A DNA stretch of 64,000 nucleotides from Coriolopsis trogii (taxonomy: Eukaryota; Basidiomycota; Agaricomycetes; Polyporales; Polyporaceae): assembly GCA_020543525.1 (NCBI GenBank), contig JAHYIO010000003.1, forward strand, positions 2,852,001-2,916,000, given 5' to 3'. How positions within the stretch are numbered: the stretch's first letter is position 1; the number at the start of each line of letters is the position of its first letter. Below are positions 55,012 to 64,000 of the stretch, in pieces. Made by a program: the position numbers and the translations under genes. The notes under the pieces were generated by a model, which saw only the letters and a list, made by a program, of their open reading frames with translations, searched no databases and was not told the origin of the DNA.

Positions 55012-56146
55012 TGGGGGCGGCGTCCTTTCATCCTTGCAATCCTCTGTGGGGTAACGTGTGTACCATATCGTACGTGATTTTGTATAATTTTAGAGGGCCT
55101 TGGCAGTCGTATTCTCATATTCTATATGTCCATTCTCCGCGTTTCGGTGCTATGTATAGCTTTCGCTTTCTCGCCGTTCTTGTACATTAATGTCTGTAGT
55201 CGATAGGCCTGGGTCGCTCAGGGTAGGAGAATCAGCAACACCGCGGGCGGACCTTCCGAGCGACATGACCAGGAAATGGGTAGAGGAGCGCGGGTCGACA
55301 CGCGCGTGTCCACTGTCATTAAAGCCATTGATCGTCTGTCTGCAACTTACTTTGCGACGACCACTTCTGCCTGAATGGACCTATCCGCTGGTTGAAATGC
55401 TTGCTGTAGCTGCTATCTGTTGCTACGGGTAACAGACACGACTTGGTGGCAAGCTCAGACTCTTTCTAGCCGTCATTCCTACGGATGACGAATTCAAGCC
55501 GACCGTTGTCTGATTCACTTCCTCACTTCCTCATGCGTCATTCTGACCCGGCCGGGTCGACTTTGCCAATGCTACGGACGTGCGGCATTGTGCGTATGCC
55601 TTCGACACGATTGCATGACAAGACAAATACGCTGTGGCTACCAGATATTTGGACAAGCCACTCGAAGGTTGCGACTTGTCTTCAACGTTCACCGTCCACT
55701 TGTCCCGACTCTACTCTCGTCGAGCTCCGAGTCTACTGAAGAGGAAGAATCAACTCCTGCACATAAGCCTGATGTCGACCAAAAACTCACACAAACTCTC
55801 GTGACAGGCTGAATTGTGCCCATGTTTCGAACGCAGCTTGTGGCTCGCGTCGCGTCGCTCAACTATATGTTTCGTGAGTCCTGACCCACACATACACAGA
55901 CTAAAGCCTGTACGACGAATCCACAAAATCCCTCGTCGACCATTGGGGCACTCCGCACTGTGTGAATTGGGCGGCTTGATCATTCCATTCACCGTGACGA
56001 CGTACGCCAGTTCGTCGAAGGCCACATCCTACATTTGCAGCGCAATCTTGATGAAATGCGCGACGTTCTGCTACGCCTAATCATATACATACTCTTCTAA
56101 TCCCCGTTTACTGCGTCTTTACCAAAAATGTGTCCCATGGGAGGCT

Positions 56147-56547
56147 AGCATCTACAGGAATCTCGTCGTACTCGGGGTCAGAGCTCCACGGATGCGAGGC
56201 CCTACCCTAGAATGCCTCCTGGAGATACTAAAAGTGTCCCCCGCGCTGGATGTTTTGGATCTCGACTCTGACAAAACCATGCTCCGGATGTTGCATCGGA
56301 CATCGTGAGCGGCGACGTGTCTCTTTCTTCGCTATCTACCCTCACCCTGAAAGTGTCCGATTGTAGAGCCTCCCTGCCCACTTCCCAAGCCTTGGCTATT
56401 CGTCTCCGCGAGATAGAACGTGTCAGCGTCCACGTTGAGCCAGTAGTCGAAGACGTTGCAGCCCAGCTCATCTGCTATTGTCAAGAAAGAATAATTAAGA
56501 CCAGGCTCTACTACGAGAGGATTGGGCTTTCGATGTCTAGGGTATAG
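56147..56547 (+). pseudogene. F-box/LRR-like gene fragment
   Basis: One frame gives SIYRNLVVLGVRAPRMRG, then TLECLLEILKVSPALDVLDL, a typical leucine-rich stretch in basidiomycete F-box proteins, and stops near 56305. A second frame continues VSLSSLSTLTLKV and RLREIERVSVHVEPVVED to TAG at 56547. The shift may be a real frameshift; a 62-nt intron (gtgagc at 56305 to attgtag) could also bridge the two but would remove part of the leucine-rich stretch. No F-box itself is visible upstream, so I read it as a relic of a duplicated F-box gene. An intact F-box gene begins 1.5 kb downstream. Confidence 0.5.
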
Positions 56548-56938
56548 ATGATGAACTGGTACAGCACCTTCGAGACATGGGGGTAATTGTCTCCGTAAAT
56601 GAAGATTAATGCTTTGTTGTAGCATTGATGTCCTTCAAAAATAAGTCCATCAGCGTCGCCATGCTTTATTGCTACTATATGCACCATTATTATGGCCTGA
56701 AACATATCTGTAACGTGGCCTTAAGGCTGGAGCCATGATCTTGAAGTAGCCATTTCGAACTGGTCACTCGACACACCAGAGAGTTGCATACCAGGCGCAC
56801 CTTCTACCTGGGGGGAAATTCGTCTAGAGCTCATCAACCTATCATCATGGTAATCAATGCGGGTTCAGGTAAGTCGTTATCCGAACGCCGCAATTCATGA
56901 TCAAGTTGAACTTTGATGGTAAACGCACCTAGGGCGTC

Positions 56939-57068
56939 TATATGTCCATTTTGAGCGGCGTCTGATGAAGTTCATGTCCGGACCGTGCCAGAACGGTCCT
57001 TGCCATTCTCCCTCCTGAACATCCATCACGCACTCGTCGCCGATGCGGAATAGCTTGACACCGTTGCT
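56939..57068 (-). other. Orphan exon-like coding segment
   Basis: A 130-nt stretch flanked by a splice acceptor (gaattag) and donor (gtgcgt) reads without stops as SNGVKLFRIGDECVMDVQEG, then WQGPFWHGPDMNFIRRRS. The product is not recognised and no matching 5' or 3' exons were found, so it may be a remnant or an exon of a poorly conserved gene. Confidence 0.3.
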
Positions 57069-58045
57069 CTAATTCATACACTGAGGCTGACGTCTAATAG
57101 AATCAGAAGTGCTGTGCCTCTTGGCAATGCAATACATAAGTGCTCTTGAAAGCTGGAGAGCCTGAGAGCGCTGCGCCGCATTGCGCTACTATCAGATGGC
57201 CTGGGAGCGCGACGGCTGGAGTAAAAAGGACTGCACAACGGTCGCGAGGGTCTAACTGGGTGCGGGATGCTCGAAGGCGATGCGTCCGATAAGTATAGGT
57301 CTATTCTCATCCACTACTACTGCGGCTCTGAATTCTCGCCGTATCCGGTAAAGTCTCCATAGTCGAGATGGTGGAACTAAATTGACTGCTTATGCATAGA
57401 CGCGTGACAAGGTACAGCACAGGTTTCCAGAGGCAACCCAGACTTCTTGCTGGGGACAACGACCAAAGATTAGCGTCAGGCAGCGCAACACTCGCACCAA
57501 CGCATGAACTTATCCGATGAGATGCGACCCCTGGTCCTGGCCTGCATCATTCGGGTTGCACAGAAGAGAGGGTACATTACGATTACCACTCCTTCTCTTA
57601 CGCTTCCCGATGTGATCTATTGACGGCACATCCCCTCCCCGTGTCCGGCGGAATTACTTGTTGTCTTGTAGCTCCATCCATGACGGCCCAGGGTCGCCTT
57701 GTCCTGGCTCGAACTCGCAATGACGCGAGACGCCGTGATACGGGACATATATATTGGACGGCTCTGTCTGGTTCAACGCACCTGTCCCCAGCTCATTTGC
57801 TTCCTGGCAAGTCCGTACTCACGCCTGCCATGTCCTATCTCACGCTGATCTGCCCACAGAGCAACCACTCTTCGAGCTACCTTTCTATCTTTTGCCACAT
57901 CAATCTATCTTCTACTCCCAGTAAGCTTGCTCTATATGAGGCCCTAGACTTGCTTGTAACTCAATCACCGGCTTTTCCCTGCATACAGCTAGGGACCTGA
58001 GCTGCGATCATACCCACGGCACAACACGAGGCACCACATCCCAGA

Positions 58046-59692
58046 ATGCCACCAAGCGATTGCTTCCCTGAAGCCCCCATGGAACGTTCTACAGTCATCG
58101 CTATGTGGCCTTGCAGCAATGTCTCGCCTTTCCCCGGCGACGAATGTTGTTGTCTCGCCAATGGTGATCGCGCGATCTCGCCGTCTCGGGGATTGCGCGA
58201 TACCACAAGCGACATAACTGCATTCCCCATCGAGCTACTCACCGAGGTCTTCTCTTACCTTGTTTGGACGCACCCTCTGGAGTCTGATCTCGTCAGCGCA
58301 TCTCACGTATGTCGCTACTGGCGCATCGCGGCCCTTGACGACGCTAAGCTGTGGACCCACGTATCTGCGACCAGCGTCTCTAAGGCGCGCACATTCTTCG
58401 AGAGGTCCAGGAAGGTTCCCATCGAGGTCCGCATCAACGACCCCGGCGACGCCGACGGCGTTATGGACGTTCTCCGGGCCCATAGCGCGCGCCTGCGCTC
58501 CCTGCGAATCACCACCGCTCATGCCTCCGTTGCGGCTTTCTACACCGCCCAGCTCTCGCAGCTGAAGGCACCTATGCTTGAGGTGCTACACCTGGAGGGG
58601 CCTGACGGCACCTCGGCATCGCCAGATTCATATTCGTTGCAGGGTATGCCCCACCTCCAGCCCGAGTGTGGACCACAGCCAATGGATATGCCACGCCTCC
58701 GGTCTCTTCGTCTATGTCCGTACGGCATCCCATGGCATGCGTCTGTATATCGGCGGCTTACGGTGCTGGATGTAAGGGCGCCATGCATGCATCCTCCGTC
58801 TATGAAGCGATTCCTCGAGATTCTCTTCCAATGCCCTGATCTCGAAGAGTTCAGATTGGGAACGTCCGCGCTGTGCGATGACTCCGTCTATCAGACGGAT
58901 GCCGAATGGATGGTCCCCCTCCCCCGCTTGTCTATCCTGCATCTCGACGGGCCTTCGCCCACGCAGACCGCACAGTTCCTCTCCCACCTCTCCCTTTCAG
59001 CGAGGACGCGTTATACCCTCTCCACCTCTGCGGACGCCGCGGTGCTGTCCTCCTATCCCGGGCTCTCGCCCAGACGTGACCAACACCCCGGCCTCGCAGG
59101 CTTCCGGAACGTCCAACTGAGGCAGACTGGGCTGGGCAGCATCGAACTGCTGTGTTCGCACATAGCGACCGAAGAGCCCGCTCTGACGCTGAACGTTCGG
59201 CTAGACGACATCTCGGCGGTGCTCAGAAGCCTGGTGGGCGGCGCGGTCGACATGAAGGACGTCGAGACGCTCACGGTTGCCCTCTACGCCGCGACTGAGG
59301 TCACATTCGCGGACTGGTACTCTGGCCTGCGAGGCCTTTCGAGCCTGCGCTCGCTCCGACTCGCGGGGCTGACGAACAACAGCATTCGTGCTGCGCTGAG
59401 CGCGCTACGCACGGCGCTCGTGCTAAGTCCGGGGAGTACGGCCCGTATTGACGGCCCGGGTCCTAGCGATGGGACCGGCTCCCGGAAGGCGACGGGGGTG
59501 TTCTGTCCGAAGATGGAGGAGTTGGTGCTGAGCGAGGTGGAGGTGCCTTGTCGGATTTCGACCGATATGATATGGTTTTGCGACGAGAGACGGAGGCTGG
59601 GACACTCCGTCAAAAGGATTGAGGCGGGCAGCGACATGCTCTCAACCAGGTGTGCTGCCGCTCCACGCGCACAAGGCGTTGTACTTCTCTGA
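58046..59692 (+). CDS. F-box protein, 548 aa, single exon
   Basis: One frame of 548 codons. The F-box occupies about residues 58-105: ITAFPIELLTEVFSYLVW, then SASHVCRYWRIAALDDAKLW. The rest is a series of irregular leucine-rich strands (LRSLRITTAHASVAAF, APMLEVLHLEG, RLTVLDVRAPCMHP, CPDLEEFRLG) with the length and design usual in basidiomycete F-box families. F-box proteins recruit substrates to SCF (Skp1-Cullin-F-box) ubiquitin ligases through the F-box; the target is unknown. Two further in-frame ATGs (Met12 and Met20) lie before the F-box and could also be used. No introns are present, in contrast to most of the window. A degenerate relative lies at 56147-56547. Confidence 0.88.
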   Translation: MPPSDCFPEAPMERSTVIAMWPCSNVSPFPGDECCCLANGDRAISPSRGLRDTTSDITAFPIELLTEVFSYLVWTHPLESDLVSASHVCRYWRIAALDDAKLWTHVSATSVSKARTFFERSRKVPIEVRINDPGDADGVMDVLRAHSARLRSLRITTAHASVAAFYTAQLSQLKAPMLEVLHLEGPDGTSASPDSYSLQGMPHLQPECGPQPMDMPRLRSLRLCPYGIPWHASVYRRLTVLDVRAPCMHPPSMKRFLEILFQCPDLEEFRLGTSALCDDSVYQTDAEWMVPLPRLSILHLDGPSPTQTAQFLSHLSLSARTRYTLSTSADAAVLSSYPGLSPRRDQHPGLAGFRNVQLRQTGLGSIELLCSHIATEEPALTLNVRLDDISAVLRSLVGGAVDMKDVETLTVALYAATEVTFADWYSGLRGLSSLRSLRLAGLTNNSIRAALSALRTALVLSPGSTARIDGPGPSDGTGSRKATGVFCPKMEELVLSEVEVPCRISTDMIWFCDERRRLGHSVKRIEAGSDMLSTRCAAAPRAQGVVLL

Positions 59693-59923
59693 TTGGAGGG
59701 TTGAGTGGGTGTCGATGGACTCGTGTCTCCAATCATAACTGTATCTGTATTCATTAGGTACCCTTGCAGTGTTGTCGTGTACAATAGAGCAATTCCTCTG
59801 CTTGTCCCTTCTCATCGAGCTTGATAGCGACTTGAGCGCATCCGGGTGTGTCCATCATCGGACGTCTGAATGGGGCTGATGATGCTCAATATACCTATGA
59901 TACCCTGGGGCAAGTGTGAAGGC

Positions 59924-60955
59924 TCATGGCTTCAATAGAAAGACATAAAGGGGCCACTTATGCCACGGTGTGTCCATCTCCTTCATACCACGCTGCTCAA
60001 ACCCAAGTGCCTTATAGACAGGGACCTGTGTAACAGTCATCAATGTCCTTCAAGGTTTAATACCATGGAGGGGAAAGAACGTACGTTGCGAGCAGTGGTC
60101 GTTGAGCATGCAATGGATTGTCCCCGATCCGCAACCTTCGATGTGCATAAAGTCAATGGGTTGTGGGAAGAACAAGGTCAATCGCGTACCTTGCGGCGCA
60201 CAGGCTCCAGCAACGCACGCACGATACCTTGGCGTTGCTTGTCACGGCGGACCATGGCTGAACGCAGCCACCAGATGTCGTTCAGAACCTACCGGGGATA
60301 TGAGCACCTCATGTTCGCGGGTACGAACGGCAAGGGAAACTGCGTACCAGTGGACTGATGCACTGAGATACGAATTCCGGAAATTCATTGTGATACTGGC
60401 AGGACCAGAGGTCAGAAGACTGCTCGGCGCTGTGGGGGCTGTCACGCACTGCTGCCTTGTAGTATCGTAAGGCGTCTTGAGGTAGCGCATCGAGGAGCGG
60501 TTGGTGAATCTTGGCGCGGTCCTCCGTCCTGTGCATTCCAAATATCACAAATGGCGAATGTGTAGTACGACTGACGACTCACGAAATCTTTGACCCCGCG
60601 TCAGGCGGAATCAACAAGAGGAACCCTACAAGGGCGTCGCCTTCCATGGCAGTCCATAGTTCTCCGACTGCTACGCCGTCTTTGACCCACGTTCTGAGGA
60701 GAAGTGGTATCAGGGACGCATCGTTGCCGCAGAATGCTAACGCAGCAGGGTCTGAATCACAGCCCGTGTCAGCTTGGACAGCAATTGGAGAAAGTGAAGA
60801 GAACGCCAACCTTGGATGGAGAGCTCTACGATCAACGCTATAGCTTTCTCGACGAGATCATCTGTGCACACTTAACAGCTGCATGCATGCGGTTCAAGAT
60901 CAGACGTACCGGAAGGGGAGGTGGCTTGCTCGATGAGGATATGTGAAGGAGCCAT
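59924..60955 (-). pseudogene. GNAT-family acetyltransferase gene with a disrupted frame
   Basis: Eight splice-bounded exons fit: 60910-60955, 60811-60861, 60583-60751, 60450-60528, 60308-60395, 60190-60237, 60085-60135 and 59924-60025. They read MAPSHILIEQATSPS, VEKAIALIVELSIQDPAALA, GELWTAMEGDALVGFLLLIP, YHNEFPEFVSQCISP, then WYAVSLAVRTREHEQRQGI, VRALLEPVRRK, and end PVYKALGFEQRGMKEMD, the order of a basidiomycete GNAT (strand 4, acetyl-CoA QRQGI loop, C-terminal GFE). The sum of exons is not a multiple of three: within exon 5 the frame must change by one base near 60347-60352, between QCISP and WYAVS. An alternative GC donor for exon 4 would restore frame but replaces the family-like YHNEFPEF segment. 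I favour a frameshift with a small deletion. N-acetylation of a small molecule or peptide is the presumed activity. Confidence 0.6.
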
Positions 60956-61380
60956 AAAACGATACGGGTTCTGTTGTTATGCTTTCTCAGTATGTCACCC
61001 TTATATGCAAGAAGACACTCCTGAACACGTACATATGTCAGCCTTTTAATACCCTTGCTCCGGAGGCTCGGCATATTCTGGCTAGTGTAGCGCAGGACAA
61101 ATGTCATTTCGAATCACGACGATGCGCCCAACAGTTGAACACGATCCTTCACACCCCGAGCATCCACCACATGATCACTGAGTGCCGCGGTGAAGTTCGG
61201 GAACCGAGAGAAGATATCAATAGCCAATTGCGAGACTTGATTTTTCAGGTGAGCGAGAATATGAACATACATGCCGAGCATGAAATATCGATTTCAATAT
61301 TGATTGTACACGGGCATATTTGGGACTTCTTGGGGACTAGATTACAATCGCGCAACAAATGCTTCTCCCGTCTTCAGGCA
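60956..61380. other. Spacer between the GNAT locus and MIF gene 2
   Basis: 425 nt with no recognised gene. A plus-strand frame beginning at 60979 runs on into the antisense of MIF gene 2 and has no domain. Confidence 0.45.
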
Positions 61381-61982
61381 TCAAGACCAGAGCGCCTGGA
61401 ACGTGGTGCCTTTGTACCTGTCGTGACTTATGAGCGAGGACGAGCAAAGTAGACAATGGCATGACTCCATGACGTACCCAATGTGAGTCCTCCCAGGATC
61501 AATGAAGGTACTACAGACGTATGGCAGAGGAACACTTGAGCGATGAAGTATGACGGCGGAGGAGGAAAAGGCTCACATGTATCCCCGATCGTCAGGGATA
61601 CCCAGTTTCTCCTTGAAGAAGGCGAAGAATGCTTTGGAGTATTTCTCGTTCTTCTCGGGTTGGAGGTTATCCAAGCTCACCTACGAAGTGTATAAGTATC
61701 TGCGAGTTGTAGACTGGAAATCGAACGTACTATGTTGAGGAGAAACGCTGGCTCGAACGAACCGTTGAACGTCAAAGGCTTGTTGGCGTCGAGGTGAACG
61801 GATATATAAGCTTCAGGCTTTCCCAAGGTCTCAGCCGCGAACTGTGTACATCCAGGGCATCATTAGACCAATCAGAGGGAGCCGCTGTGCATCTGACGGG
61901 ATCCACGTACCTTTGAGAACTCGAGGCAGAAGGCCTTCTCGTCGGCAACAGAGACGTTGGTCCTGAGGTCAAGGCCGGGCAT
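61381..61982 (-). CDS. MIF / D-dopachrome tautomerase family protein 2, 118 aa
   Basis: Five exons: 61911-61982, 61731-61841, 61577-61680, 61478-61510 and 61381-61417. It begins MPGLDLRTNVSVADEKAF, keeping the catalytic Pro2. EAYISVHLDANKPLTFNG, FEPAFLLNI, LDNLQPEKNEKYSKAF, KLGIPDDRGY and TFIDPGRTHIGYKG follow, the same order as MIF gene 1. The first four exons have the same lengths in both genes (72, 111, 104, 33 nt) and all introns share phase. The last exon is shorter, so the tail ends QALWS instead of LDAGKIKF. A soluble trimeric tautomerase is expected. The start region is divergent from the amidohydrolase-like gene (489 nt). Confidence 0.92.
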
Positions 61983-62471
61983 GTTGGATGTCGGAGATCA
62001 AGGTGCGATAGGACGCGCGCGATGACGACGTCGTGAGCGACCTCTATATCCGATTCCGCGGTCATGAGCCCAGGAATGTATAGAATGAACTTTCTGAACT
62101 CACCAGCTCACACCAGCATTCCTTGCCATACTCATCTTCGTCGCACTCACATGGGCCAGGTCTATATCGTCGCTCGTGAGAGGCCTTCCCACCGTTCGCG
62201 ATGGCGAGGACGGACCAAGTGCGAAGCGCCAGCGAGAGTTCCGGGCCGGAGTTGTCTACCGCGCCGTCGGCGTCGAAGTCGAAGTCGCCATTGAGCGCGT
62301 CCTGAGCGCGTCGCGCACGTCTTTCCCCACACCTGCGCAGGCCATCCTTCATCTCTCCCACCAGAGGAGACGACCAGCACGCGAAGGTACGTGTCTCTGG
62401 CTGCAAGTTGCGGGACTTCGCTGACTCACTTATTCATACGCGTCAAGCTCTGCGACTATCCGGAGCTCGCA
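61983..62471. other. Divergent spacer MIF gene 2 / amidohydrolase gene
   Basis: 489 nt between divergent ATGs. It holds frames on both strands, including a plus-strand one (62176-62424) with no recognised domain. A gtacgt to cgtcaag segment (about 62386-62446) just upstream of the plus-strand ATG could be a 5' UTR intron. Confidence 0.4.
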
Positions 62472-64000
62472 ATGGGTACCGGTATCGAAAAACAGGGATA
62501 TGCTGAGGGCTATGTACCCGCAGCGACGCACGCCTCTCCCAGAAAGACACGTTGGGCAAGGACTGTACTCTTGCTAACCTCTGCTGCTCTGCTTTCGACC
62601 CTCCTTCCCGCTTCATGGAACCCAACTGGTCTCCTGAATCTGAGCACACCCGCGCCATCGGCGTCTCTATTGAGCCCTGCAGAGGAGTGGAAGGACGACA
62701 TTTGGCCTCTTCGTGAGCAGACTCCATGGGACATCTCCACCGACTTCCCCTTCCCTCGGCTGCTTGAATACGACGTCACCGAGGGGACGTGGTTGCGCCT
62801 CGACGTGAACCCTAAGACAGGAGAGATCATCTTCGACATGCTCGGGGACATATACTGCCTTCCTGCGAGCGCATACAGCCAGCCTACGCTCGACTCTGAC
62901 GAGTTCACGAAGGCTATCCCCATCCTGACCGGCGTTCCGCATGACTCTGACCCTCACTTCTCGCCTGACGGAACGCGGTTCGTCTTCCGGAGCGATGCGG
63001 GATTGGGTGTGGAGAACATTTGGGTCAAGGCATGGACTGGGTGCGAGGCGATGAATGTGAGGCCGACAAGTGCGACCGGTGAGCTGTGGAATGCTCTTCA
63101 AGCCAAGACCTATGAGGAGGACTTGCTAGCCACTGGGGTTCGCGAGACCGAAGAGAGGAAGCGGAACAGACTCCTGCGCGAAGGCAGGCTGGACGGTGCG
63201 TTCTCCTTGAGTGGTGGAATGGGCGTATAGAAAGTTGATTGTGCGTAGTCCAACGCGTCACGAACGAGACGTACAGATGGGTGTCAGACGCGCGCTTCCA
63301 TCCTTCCGGTACCAAGGTCGTTGCGACGAAATGGTTCACTTCGTCACGTAGTCTTGGTGCTGGAGAAGGCTGGGAATTTAGCGTACCGGCTGAAGGCGCG
63401 AAAGAACATACTGTCAAGGCTGGGAGCGGGAAAGTTCTTGTTGGCAGGACTCTACCTCTCGGGTGGACTCTCGACGATTATGCCGACCAGCAGGTTGGAC
63501 CGGAACAGTTCATTTGGGCAGGAAACGACACCGTCATATACTCGAAGAATACCGTTGACACCAATGGTGTTTGGGAGTATAGCAAAGGTGCGCACTGTAC
63601 TACTCATTGTAAAGCTGTTCTAATGCTCGCCCTGCAGATGTTCATCAGGGTGCATATTCTATCTTTCACACGAACTTGACCACTAAGCACACGACAACCC
63701 TCGTCGACGCTTTCCCGGGAGGCGCGACACGTCCCGAGCTTTCGCGCAACGGTCGTACATTGGCTTTCGTCCGTCGCGTGCGCGATAAGGAGGCGTTGGT
63801 TCTGAAGTACGTCTATTCAAGTACATCATTGGGGTCCACCCGACTGATAAGACCTGCAGGGATTTGCAGACCGGTACCATCCGTAACATCTGGCATGGTC
63901 TCACCTATGACTTGAGTGTTGTCTCCGCTCCTTTTGGGACGTACCCATCCTTTGCTTTCACCCCCAAAGACGACGCCATCATCATTTGGGCAGCGGGACA
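62472..64000 (+). CDS. Membrane-anchored beta-propeller / amidohydrolase-like protein, 5' part
   Basis: Four exons so far: 62472-63195, 63249-63587, 63638-63806 and 63860 to the window end, so the gene is truncated by the window. The protein starts MGTGIEKQGYAEGYVPAA, has a single hydrophobic span (about 31-47, TVLLLTSAALLSTLLPA) that could act as a signal anchor, and then WD40/TolB-like repeats: HDSDPHFSPDGTRFVFRSD, YRWVSDARFHPSGTKVVAT and FPGGATRPELSRNGRTLAF. This N-terminal propeller architecture is known to me in fungal proteins that carry an amidohydrolase domain downstream; that part is outside the window and the name is therefore provisional. The ATG was chosen as the first after the upstream in-frame stop. 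Confidence 0.72.

Larger units (their letters stand above)
55012..58045. other. Gene-poor region between SCAP and the F-box gene
   Basis: 3 kb holding SCAP 3' flank, an F-box/LRR-like fragment (56147-56547) and a stray splice-bounded coding-like exon on the minus strand (56939-57068). Between them the frames are short and unidentifiable, so the region looks like decayed duplicates. Confidence 0.5.

Noticed and set aside
60979..61452. 157-codon plus-strand frame
   Set aside because: Its 3' part is antisense to the last exons of MIF gene 2 and it has no recognisable motif.
1..64000. CRISPR arrays, rRNA, complete tRNA genes, intact transposons
   Set aside because: None was found. No spaced repeat array, no ribosomal block, no tRNA fold and no transposase or reverse transcriptase motif is visible.

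Overview
The window is nuclear DNA of a basidiomycete fungus, most likely an agaricomycete and possibly a wood-decay or polyporoid species. Genes are broken by many short introns (about 50-75 nt, with donors such as gtgcgt, gtacgt and gtgagt). The gene set mixes single-copy eukaryotic housekeeping genes with families that are typical of Agaricomycetes (DUF6593, DUF7330, BTB, MYND and F-box proteins). There is no sign of bacterial, plasmid or viral organisation. The species call is inference; the gene models come from reading splice sites by eye and checking that reading phase is kept from ATG to stop.

Layout. 0-10 kb: a DUF7330 protein, dynamin-like VPS1 (-) and BTB protein 1 (+). 10.8-18.2 kb: an MIF-family tautomerase (-), a PI-PLC X-domain phosphodiesterase (+), a LOG-type phosphoribohydrolase (-), NTF2 (-) and an unrecognised 394-aa protein (+). 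18.9-25 kb: TATA-binding protein (+), cytosolic tryptophanyl-tRNA synthetase (+) and Mediator subunit MED1 (-). 26-28 kb: a secreted GH88-type glucuronyl hydrolase (+). 28-32 kb: two tandem BTB genes (-). 33-34.7 kb: an unrecognised single-exon protein (-). 35.3-41.3 kb: four MYND zinc-finger paralogues. 41.6-42.4 kb: a DUF6593 protein (-). 43.4-48.8 kb: HAT1 (-) and RAD1 (+), divergently arranged. 49.1-55 kb: the pyruvate dehydrogenase E3-binding protein PDX1 (-) and the sterol sensor SCAP (+). 56-59.7 kb: an F-box-like fragment and an intact F-box protein. 59.9-64 kb: a frame-disrupted GNAT acetyltransferase (-), a second MIF-family gene (-) and the 5' part of a membrane-anchored beta-propeller/amidohydrolase protein (+).

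Functions. Single-copy genes cover transcription (TBP, MED1, HAT1), translation (WRS1), nuclear transport (NTF2), vesicle scission (VPS1), DNA damage checkpoint (RAD1), mitochondrial metabolism (PDX1) and sterol homeostasis (SCAP). Between them lie local duplicates: three BTB, four MYND, two MIF and two F-box loci. The paralogues keep identical exon lengths or intron phases, so they are gene duplications and not chance similarity.

Most unusual points: a 1.4-kb intron in RAD1 holding a perfect 16-bp hairpin; three inferred GC-AG introns; a 13-nt micro-exon carrying a catalytic histidine and a 9-nt micro-exon; paired MIF genes with the same five-exon design; and a MYND cluster in which one intron cuts every zinc finger at the same codon. 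I did not find a clearly novel multi-gene system.
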